Shown here one piece after another: positions 29,372 to 36,700 of a stretch of DNA of 64,000 bases. The stretch is from positions 62,001-126,000 of the forward strand of contig NZ_FXYA01000198.1 of NCBI RefSeq assembly GCF_900184965.1, written 5' to 3'. Origin of the DNA: Akkermansia muciniphila. Lineage in GTDB: Bacteria; Verrucomicrobiota; Verrucomicrobiia; Verrucomicrobiales; Akkermansiaceae. The notes beneath the pieces were generated by a model. That model was not told the origin of the DNA. It did no database searches and worked only from the letters and a program-made list of their open reading frames with translations. Both the position numbers and the translations under genes were made by a program. Numbering within the stretch: position 1 is the stretch's first letter; every line of letters begins with the position of its first letter.

Positions 29372-29701
29372 TCAAGAACCTGTCGCGAACCCTATGGTCA
29401 TGATGACAAGCCATGTACCTGACAATATAAGTGCAATAAGATCGTCTTTTCTATTCGAATTCACGATGATACCACACAATCCCCAAAACAGGCTTGTAAA
29501 TTGACCGATGAACATTGCCAATCCTAATGTTATAGATAGAGAAACAGGAAAGCTAATGTTTTTGTCGAATAGCGTTACACAAGCTGTAGGAAACAGCGCT
29601 ATCCATCCGATGAGTGAAGAGTGTAAGATTTCATGATTAATGCTGGCGCATGCCTGAAATAATTTTATACCGCTTCTTTCATCAGTTGCCGCAGGAAGTT
29701 A
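29372..29701 (-). pseudogene. Remnant of a multi-spanning membrane protein (copy A)
   Basis: An open minus-strand frame of about 109 codons without a usable start, closed by a TAA just upstream (about 29702) and ending at TGA 29372-29374. It reads as three hydrophobic segments, including LIGWIALFPTACVTLF, SITLGLAMFIGQFTSLFWG and DLIALILSGTWLVIMTIGFA. Its last 24 codons recur at 32418-32490 with only transition differences, mostly synonymous or conservative, showing that this frame was once protein-coding. I take it as a 5'-truncated gene left at the end of the RHS block. An unusual start codon cannot be excluded. Confidence 0.55.
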
Positions 29702-29796
29702 GTCGGCAACGAGAACATATGGCTCCATCCATCAAGAATTAGAAAAAGATGAACCAAAAAGAGCGATTCCCGTAGAAATAGGAAACATAATTCCGC

Positions 29797-30225
29797 ATTT
29801 ATCTAATAGAAAAGTCTCCACGGAAAATATATTTTTTCGCAATAAGTAGTGTAAGGATAACCATTGCTCGGAGGGGCCATGATTTGTACTTCGATACGGC
29901 AGCCTTTCACGAGGTCTGGGTTGTTTAACAGATACTCCTCAACTTCCGGAGGAATCCGGGCATTCGTTCCGTCTTCGACAACGAAACAGATCTGACAAGT
30001 TTTACTTCTCCAGGAAGCTCCATCGTCTGTTAATTTCATTCCATGCCGGGCAAATATCTTATGGAGTTCCAAATCCTTTTCCACTGTTTCCAACAGAGTT
30101 ACACTCCTCTCATAACCGTCTCCCGTATCTATGGCCGACCAGAAGAGGGAGAACGGTAAATAAATGAAGTAAAGAGCAGCTATTCCTATGACGATCCACA
30201 TTTTCTTTTTCATCTTAAATAACTT
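29797..30225. repeat. Direct repeat 1 of the duplicated candidate immunity gene
   Basis: Imperfect repeat of 30897-31324, from just after the stop codon to about ten bases before the ATG. Both copies share the ATTTAAG sequence immediately upstream of the start. Confidence 0.8.
29803..30213 (-). CDS. Membrane-anchored small protein, candidate RHS immunity (paralog 2)
   Basis: 136 residues: N-terminal anchor MKKKMWIVIGIAALYFIYLP, then an extracytoplasmic domain with two or three Cys (KTCQICFVVEDG, VKGCRIEVQI, TTYCEKIYFPW). It is a diverged copy of the gene at 30901-31314, identical over long stretches such as RIPPEVEEYLLNNPDLVKGC, with changes concentrated around residues 25-35, 60-75 and 110-125. 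Copies with a variable face are typical of immunity genes that have followed different toxin variants. No toxin tip is directly upstream, so it is an orphan immunity candidate. Function is inferred from position only. Confidence 0.65.
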   Translation of the reverse strand: MKKKMWIVIGIAALYFIYLPFSLFWSAIDTGDGYERSVTLLETVEKDLELHKIFARHGMKLTDDGASWRSKTCQICFVVEDGTNARIPPEVEEYLLNNPDLVKGCRIEVQIMAPPSNGYPYTTYCEKIYFPWRLFY

Positions 30226-30430
30226 GTCGGCATTATTTACTTTAGTCTTACTTCATTGATCTTTCCGATTTTTCATCGAATCAATTTACTGAATATCAAT
30301 ATTCAGAATATTCTAGAAATCTTACAGCAAAATTATTCTATATAATTCCGAAATTAAATAACGGAATCAGAAAAAATATTAAGCCTGTTTACGCAATTAA
30401 ATAATTGGCATAAATTTATATTCATACCCA
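30226..30430. other. AT-rich spacer in RHS block
   Basis: About 200 very AT-rich bases with several ATATTC inverted stretches near 30290-30320 and no gene. Confidence 0.4.
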
Positions 30431-30826
30431 TTATTGTTTGGGATGATGTTTCCCCTCAAAAGGAATAAATGTCTTACCTGACTCCCATGTCCCCTTTATT
30501 ATAGGAGATATATTTATATAATATGACCCGGGCGAAAGGAAGATCTTCTCCTCTTCATCTCGTTTTGCGTATAAAATACCTTTACGCAAAACAAAATCGA
30601 TGCCAAAGAAATTTACAGGCTGATTTTCTTTAAGTATAATTTCTTGTTTTCTCCGGGAGGGATGACCAAATGTTACAATAACTTGTAAATTTTTAGTCAA
30701 ATCTCTCAAGATAATCCGATCTGGATCCATATGTTGATTTTTATTTTCTTCTGATATTGCACAATCAGCTAATAATATTGAAAATAAAATGATAAAGACT
30801 ATTGAAATATATTTATTGATTTTCAT
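30431..30826 (-). CDS. Putative lipoprotein in RHS block
   Basis: 131 residues. The N-terminus MKINKYISIVFIILFSILLADC ends in a lipobox-like LADC, so the mature protein would be lipid-anchored. The remaining 110 residues are beta-rich and charged (LQVIVTFGHPSRRKQEIIL, FVLRKGILYAKRDEEEK). I start at ATG 30826; the frame opens slightly earlier at 30859. AT-rich codon use matches its neighbours rather than the chromosome. It lies between two copies of the candidate immunity gene and may be another immunity or accessory protein. No family recognised. Confidence 0.6.
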   Translation of the reverse strand: MKINKYISIVFIILFSILLADCAISEENKNQHMDPDRIILRDLTKNLQVIVTFGHPSRRKQEIILKENQPVNFFGIDFVLRKGILYAKRDEEEKIFLSPGSYYINISPIIKGTWESGKTFIPFEGKHHPKQ

Positions 30827-30896
30827 CGCATGGACATTCGCTATTTTTTTTAATAGCATCTATTTCATGTTGATTGGCTTTTCCATAATATGCCCT

Positions 30897-31324
30897 TCAT
30901 TTAATAGAAAAGTCTCCATGGAAAATATATTTTTTCGCAACAAACCCTGTAAGGCTCTTCTTTTGATTCAGGGGGAATTTTGATTTGCACTTCGATACGG
31001 CAGCCTTTCACGAGGTCAGGGTTGTTTAACAGATACTCCTCGACTTCCGGAGGAATCCGGGCATTCGTTCCGTCTTCGACAACGAACCAGATCTCACAAG
31101 TTTTACCTCTCCAGGAAGCTCCATCGCCTATTAATTTCATTCCATGCCGGGCAAATATCTTATGGAGTTCCAAATCCTTTTCCACTGTTTTCAACAGAGT
31201 TACACTCCTCTTCATACCGTTTCCCTTATCTATGCCCGACCAGAAGAGGGAGAACGGTAAATAAATGAAGTAAAGAGCGGCTATTCCTATGACGATCCAC
31301 ATTTTCTTTTTCATCTTAAATAAT
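30897..31324. repeat. Direct repeat 2 of the duplicated candidate immunity gene
   Basis: Second copy of 29797-30225, about 1.1 kb away in the same orientation. Confidence 0.8.
30901..31314 (-). CDS. Membrane-anchored small protein, candidate immunity for the orphan RHS tip
   Basis: 137 residues with the same MKKKMWIVIGIAALYF anchor as its paralog at 29803. The start at 31314 lies 29 bases after the stop of the orphan RHS tip (31344); an upstream ATG at 31353 would make the genes overlap by 10 bases. A gene directly behind a toxin tip is the usual place for immunity. Anchoring with the domain outside the cytoplasm would suit a toxin that acts in the periplasm, in line with the amidase-like appearance of the tip. 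This is inference; no known immunity family is recognised. Confidence 0.68.
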   Translation of the reverse strand: MKKKMWIVIGIAALYFIYLPFSLFWSGIDKGNGMKRSVTLLKTVEKDLELHKIFARHGMKLIGDGASWRGKTCEIWFVVEDGTNARIPPEVEEYLLNNPDLVKGCRIEVQIKIPPESKEEPYRVCCEKIYFPWRLFY

Positions 31325-31343
31325 TTATTAATTCCCTTTTTGT

Positions 31344-32363
31344 TTATTTGCAAGGCACTCTTCCTTCGCCATAGCCTCTATGCCCTTGAGGAGCTGGAGC
31401 CAGAAGAGAAGTATCGGGGACAAACGGGGCTACAAAACCAGCTCTTTCCACGATTTCACACGCCCATCCGCAGCAATTTCTTGCTCCCGAGTTGTATAGT
31501 GAATATTGAGGAACATTCTTTTCATCTTCCCGGATCTGTTCTTCTACTTTACTTACTGACTCAGGACAGGCTTTATAAGTGTAGGAATTTCTAGGATCGG
31601 CAGCTCCTTCATTATGGGCATCATCCTGAATTTCTCCGGCTCCAACGCCTAAAGCGCCTTTGTGCCAACTTCCGGGGTAGAGGCCTCTCTGCATATTGGG
31701 CGTTTTGACCCAAGCATGTCCTACATTTCCTAGCAAATTCCTGAATGGTTTAACCAGAATAAAAATTTCCTGTATTTCATATTCGCAACATTCCCTTCCT
31801 GCGTCATCCGCAATTTTAGAGTATTTTACACCATCCTTGCAACATTCCGTTTCAGCATCTTCAGAAAGTCCAAGCGTATCAGAGTACAGGCATGTATTGT
31901 TCTTGACAAAGATATAAAGATTCCATCCGCTCTGTTCATCGACAGGATCTCTGCTGATCCACCTTCCATCTTGGGGATTATAGTAGCGGTAATTGTAATA
32001 AACCAACCCCAGCTCGTCATCAGCATACTCGCTGGAGAAGCGGAAGGGATTGATTTCTGCCGCATTGCCTTCCATCTTGAGAACATTCCCATACGGGCCG
32101 TATTCGTACAAAGCTCGCCGGCCCGCCTTGATGCCGAAGAGCGCCGTTGTGTTCTTCAACGCGTCATGCGTGTAATAAAGATCTTCCACATAGGTTCCCG
32201 TTTCATCAAAGACGCTCATCGCCAGGACGCGCGTGGCTATCGGCTCCAGGGGATCCCACAGGTACGTTTTACGCAGGACGGGGTCAGCGGATTCCGAAGC
32301 GTCCGCAGCATCCAGTTCCGCGATTTGCAGGTAACCCTGGTAAATAAACCGTTTCCTTGACAT
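31344..32363 (-). CDS. Orphan RHS C-terminal tip with papain-like toxin domain
   Basis: 339 residues. Residues 1-165 duplicate the end of the RHS core (FIYQGYLQIAELDAADASE, INPFRFSSEY, RYYNPQDGRWISRDP, closing DTLGL). Residues 167-339 are a different tip from that of the full-length gene. It has GHAWVKT (His216), a GLYPG turn and NCCGWACEIVERAGF (Cys297/298), the His-before-Cys order seen in permuted NlpC/P60-like peptidase folds. There is a stop codon in frame 5 codons before the ATG, so it is cut off from any RHS N-terminus. GAAGGGGAA upstream of the ATG could act as a ribosome site, but it may be a silent cassette activated by recombination. Confidence 0.8.
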   Translation of the reverse strand: MSRKRFIYQGYLQIAELDAADASESADPVLRKTYLWDPLEPIATRVLAMSVFDETGTYVEDLYYTHDALKNTTALFGIKAGRRALYEYGPYGNVLKMEGNAAEINPFRFSSEYADDELGLVYYNYRYYNPQDGRWISRDPVDEQSGWNLYIFVKNNTCLYSDTLGLSEDAETECCKDGVKYSKIADDAGRECCEYEIQEIFILVKPFRNLLGNVGHAWVKTPNMQRGLYPGSWHKGALGVGAGEIQDDAHNEGAADPRNSYTYKACPESVSKVEEQIREDEKNVPQYSLYNSGARNCCGWACEIVERAGFVAPFVPDTSLLAPAPQGHRGYGEGRVPCK

Positions 32364-32389
32364 GAGCGCTTCCCCTTCATAGACGGATT
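32026..32389. repeat. 364-bp direct repeat, copy in orphan tip
   Basis: About 97% identical (some 11 differences) to 34457-34820, same orientation and reading frame, offset exactly 2431 bases. The identity stops abruptly at both sides: on the left the encoded RHS core is still similar at protein level, on the right the sequences are unrelated. Confidence 0.95.
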
Positions 32390-32417
32390 AATAAAAGTTT
32401 GCTAGCTATTTCGTGTT

Positions 32418-32490
32418 AAGAACCTATCGCGAACCCTATGATCATGATGGCAAGTCATGTACCCGATAACATAAGCGCAATAAGATCACC
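32418..32490 (-). pseudogene. Fragment of the same membrane protein (copy B)
   Basis: Matches 29374-29446 at about 85%, all visible differences being transitions. It encodes the last 24 codons of the membrane protein but with a TGA in place of the Trp codon of copy A. It lies immediately downstream of the orphan cassette boundary, between the secreted gene at 32509 and the orphan tip, and so marks a former end of the RHS block. Confidence 0.7.
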
Positions 32491-32508
32491 TCTAATAAAT
32501 TATATTTA

Positions 32509-33015
32509 TTATTTTTTTGAATCAATCTGAAAATAGATTATTTTCTCTCCAGAATTTCCTTCTTCAGATTTACTCTTTAAAATAATACAATTTTCCCTCC
32601 AATCATATACTTCCCAAGAAACACGGTCTTTATTGTTTTTTGGAGTTTGGTATATTTTTCTTAAATAAGGTTCTTTATCCAGAAGTTGATAGATCGTAAG
32701 GACATTTTCTTTGGAAGCATAATTATTACAAATAACAAAATGATTCTTATCCAAAGAAGATAAATAAATCGTAAAATTCCTGATATTGCCATCAAGAATA
32801 ATCTGAAATGAATCATCAATTTTAGAAAATATTACATATTCATCACATATATTTTCGCTTATATACTTGTCCAACGAGGCTATCTTTTTAACATAAAATA
32901 AAGAATCGGGTATTCCAATCTTTTTATTAATCCGCATTAATTCACATGCAAATGTTGAACAATAGACATTGTGAGATAATAGAAAAAAGAAAGTAATAAC
33001 AAAAATGAATTTCAT
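32509..33015 (-). CDS. Small secreted protein in RHS block, unknown
   Basis: 168 residues with a signal peptide (MKFIFVITFFFLLSHNVYC). The mature part is beta-rich with Ile/Asn/Lys-heavy AT-rich codon use (DDSFQIILDGNIRNFTIYLS, SWEVYDWRENCIILKSKS). No family recognised. Its ATG overlaps the stop of the small upstream frame by four bases (ATGA), which points to translational coupling. From position it could be an orphan immunity protein whose toxin tip has been lost. Confidence 0.6.
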   Translation of the reverse strand: MKFIFVITFFFLLSHNVYCSTFACELMRINKKIGIPDSLFYVKKIASLDKYISENICDEYVIFSKIDDSFQIILDGNIRNFTIYLSSLDKNHFVICNNYASKENVLTIYQLLDKEPYLRKIYQTPKNNKDRVSWEVYDWRENCIILKSKSEEGNSGEKIIYFQIDSKK

Positions 33016-33197
33016 ATGATTTTATGCGTAGAACTATGATTAAGGACCACACTACAACATGCTCCAGCACCTGCCTGTACACGTGAATTCCCGCACCACA
33101 ACTTTAAATAACAACAACACGTTTCCCTATCAGCAACTCCGTTGATTATTTGCTTGCCATATAAAAAGCAAAAATGACTATATAAAAAAATAATCAC
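33012..33197 (-). CDS. Short Cys-rich frame coupled to the next gene
   Basis: 61 residues from a GTG: a hydrophobic start (IIFLYSHFCFLYG) then a Cys-rich tail (RETCCCYLKLWC, GAGACCSVV). The frame is open without a start for about 35 more codons upstream and reads as a longer hydrophobic stretch, so it may be the 3' end of a degraded gene. The ATGA overlap with the gene at 32509-33015 is the best argument for translation. No family recognised. Confidence 0.35.
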   Translation of the reverse strand: MIIFLYSHFCFLYGKQIINGVADRETCCCYLKLWCGNSRVQAGAGACCSVVLNHSSTHKII

Positions 33198-33349
33198 TAA
33201 TAATATAGTGAGTGATATTTTCCAGCTTTTAAAAATTATACAGTTAGCAATAAACTCAATTTTCTGGGAATCTAATTTAAGAATCGGAAAATTTAATTAT
33301 TCATCAATTGACCAATCTAATTAGACAATCCATTTACTCATGTTTTGAA

Positions 33350-33766
33350 TTATTCTTTTTCAATTACCCTGGAACTGTTGTTTTTCAGAATCCTTTTTTT
33401 CATATTTTCCCAATATTGATCCACGTTAGAATCATAAATTTCATGATCATCCTCCCAACCATAGATTTTTTTTATGATGGCAATGGCCTTCATTTTTGTG
33501 AGGATACAGCTTACTTCACCAACCGATATAATAAAAGGAACTATTTTCTTTCCCTGCTTAATGATTTCCTTCGCTTCCTTAGAACCAAGTGAAGGATTAG
33601 TTGTTGCTTTGTTAAGCACTCTCCTCATATCTATATTTGATCCCAAATTTGGATCCCAAAGACCCAAATATTGCTGCCATAAATATTGATAGTATACATT
33701 TTCGTTAGAAAATGACAATTTAACTGCAATCAAACTCAAAATTGCGATTATTACTATTGATTTCAT
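33350..33766 (-). CDS. Exported small protein, candidate immunity for the full-length RHS toxin
   Basis: 138 residues; the ATG lies two bases after the RHS stop codon. N-terminal signal or anchor MKSIVIIAILSLIAVKLSFS, then a helical domain (MRRVLNKATTNPSLGSKEA, EIIKQGKKIVPFIISVG, KMKAIAIIKKIYGW). AT-rich codon use contrasts with the GC-rich RHS core. Its location directly behind the toxin tip, in the same transcript, is the standard arrangement for an immunity gene. Export suggests the toxin acts outside the cytoplasm. No known immunity family recognised. Confidence 0.68.
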   Translation of the reverse strand: MKSIVIIAILSLIAVKLSFSNENVYYQYLWQQYLGLWDPNLGSNIDMRRVLNKATTNPSLGSKEAKEIIKQGKKIVPFIISVGEVSCILTKMKAIAIIKKIYGWEDDHEIYDSNVDQYWENMKKRILKNNSSRVIEKE

Positions 33767-33768
33767 AC

Positions 33769-36700
33769 TTATTGTTTTCTGTCGCAACAACAATATCTTT
33801 TTGTTTTTTTATCATCAATTATCAAAGGCGTTCCACCAAGATCTTGCATACACTTATTATAAAAGGCATTTGTATGAACCTGCGGGTCTTTAATTTCTGA
33901 AACTATTCCTAGGCTCCCTACAGCTGCAGACCAGTTTCCATTAGGATCTTGACGAACTACATGATAACTATCAGGATCATCTGCATTAGGTTCGAAACCA
34001 TATAGCATAACAGCGTGCTCATTTTCTAAACAGTTGCCATCAGGCACTTCACGACAATCTTGAGCTAATTCTTTAACAGCTTGATCATAGGTAGTACCAA
34101 TTGGCTTTTGACAACCTATTGCATGAGCCAGACAATTGGGGGGAATCTCTTCTGGATAATCGTCATAAAACTCTTGCGACATCAATGCAGCTGGATGAGC
34201 TTTGTATTGACCGCTACCTTGAAATTTACTAAGGCAATCATTAATCATTTTTTCAAATTGTTTTGTTTGCCTCTTTGTTTCCTCATCGTATTCGTACATT
34301 CCTAAAAGATCGAATCTAAATATTGCGTGATTTTTCATAAACGCATAACTATTTTGAGTATACATCTCTCCTAAAATATCACGCGATAACCATCTCCCAT
34401 CCTTCGGATTATAATATCTAAAATTGTACTGCACAAGCCCGGTTTCCTCATCGAAATACTCGCTGGAGAAGCGGAAGGGATTGATTTCTGCCGCATTGCC
34501 TTCCATCTTGAGAACATTCCCATACGGGCCGTATTCGTACAAAGCTCGCCGGCCCGCCTTGATGCCGAAGAGCGCTGTCGTGTTCTTCAACGCGTCATGC
34601 GTGTAATAAAGATCTTCCACACAGGCGCCCGTTTCATCAAAGACGCTCATCGCCAGGACGCGAGTGGCTACCGGTTCCAGGGGATCCCACAGGTACGTTT
34701 TACGCAGGACGGGTTCAGCGGATTCCGAAGCGTCCGCAGCATCCAGTTCCGCGATTTGCAGGTAACCCTGGTAGATAAACCGTTTCCCTGACATGAGCGC
34801 TTCCCCTTCATAGACGGATTTTTCTACCCTCCTGTTCAGATAATCGTAAACGCACTCAATACGCCTGTCCCCCTGCGTGAAGCTGACCGCCTGATTCAAC
34901 GCGTTGTAGGCGGCTTCCCATTCTCCCGTGGACGTCTGAATTTTCGTCTGGTTGCCGTCGGCGTCATAGGTGGGAACAAAGGGCGGCTCCGTACCCTCGG
35001 TGATATCCGTGTATTGATTAAGCCGGTTGGCAACGTATGTGGCGGGAAGGGAATCCGTTCCCTCCCGGGAGGTTGTGCGGTTGCCGATGTTATCGTAGGC
35101 GTAACTGTATATGCCGCCCCGGCTCATCGCGTCGCTCACAAGTTCATTCCTGTCATTGTAGGCGTAGGCGTGGGTGAGGTCGGGCGCGGACGTGTTGAAA
35201 TAGTCTTTCTTCGTGACGGGACGCCCCAGCACATCGTAAGAGTAGTCGGTTTTGGCCGGGTAGTTGGCGCTGCCGGGGCGCAGGTAGTCAATATTCACCG
35301 GGAGGTCGCGCTTTTCTTCCAGAGTGCGCCGCCATTTCAACGTGTTGGGGTAATCAAGAGTGTCCAGCAGGCCGCTTTCCGCATTGTAGCCGTAGGTGAA
35401 GGGCTTCGCGACGGCGTTCAGCGAGACGGTGGAAAGCCTTCCGGAGGCGTCATGCCCCCATGCCGTCTGCAAGGCGGCGGCGCCCGCATAGTCCAGGCAG
35501 TAGCCCGAGGGCCTCCCCACTCCGTCACGGCGGAGGGTCAAGACGCTTGCCGCAAGGCCAGCCGTCGTTTCCGTTTCCTGTTCGTTATACTGATTGTACG
35601 TGAACGTGCGCGTTCCGGAAGCGTCTTCAATTTGCGTCAGCTGCCCCAGATGATTGTAGCGGCTGCTGATGGAGGGGGTAAAACCGTCGTCATTAAAGGT
35701 AATGGAGGTAAGCTCCCCGGTAAGGGGGGCGTAGGAGCGGGAGGCAACGGTTCCCCGCGCGTCCGTCGTAGCGGAAACGCGGTTGAGCGCATCATAAGCG
35801 GTATCCACATGGGTGGCATTGGCATAGGTCTTGCGGACAACCAGCCCCGTAGCGACATCGTACGTCCAGGTGGTGATGTCCCCATCCGTCCGGAGGCGGG
35901 GATCAGTAGTGATGACATCCCCGGGATCACGGAAGGTGGAAAGGCTCACTATATGGCCGGCGGCGTCATAAGCATATACGGCGGGCTGTATGGCCGTCCC
36001 CCATTCGGCTTCCTTGCGGCCCCGGATATCATAAACGGAACAGGCTGTTTTACCAAGGGCATTGGTAACGCAGGTAGGCAGATCAAAGGGCTGGGCATAA
36101 GCGTAGGTGGTCGTGTTGCCCGCGGCATCCGTGCCGGAAATGATGCGGCCGGCGATGTCGCAGACGGCGGTAAAAACGTTACCGCGCACATCTGTGTCCG
36201 CATAGGTGATGCCCGTTTCCGTATAAGTGCGCTGCCGGCGGGCGGTCGCGCCGTCAAAGCCCGTAACCGCCGTCGTGAATCCGTCCACGACGCGCGTGAG
36301 GGCAACGCTCCCGACGCCGGGCACGGTTTTCTTCTGCAGACGGACAGAACCGCCGCCATACTCCGTCCACTCCACGGTATCCTGGCCGCGGGGATCCGTC
36401 ATGACAGTTTTGCCGGCAAGAACAGAACTCAGAGCAGAGAGCAAGGACGCCTGCTTTTGAAGAACGGGAGTACCTGAAGAAGTATAACTTGTTATGGAAA
36501 CAAGTCTGTAGATGCCGTCTTCACGGCTCTCGGCCACATAAGCGTAGTCAGTAATGCGGGAGTTCAGGATGGTCGGTTCATCCTCCAGGGCGACGATTGC
36601 CCTTGTCCTGTTCCCAAAGGCATCATAGGCATAGAGTGTCGGCGCCATGTCCGCCAGCTGTTCCCTGATAAGGCGCCCCTTGTCATCGTATGCAAGAGTG

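Noticed and set aside
35014-36477. 487-codon plus-strand frame inside the RHS gene
   Set aside because: Gly/Arg/Val-rich antisense shadow of the YD-repeat region.
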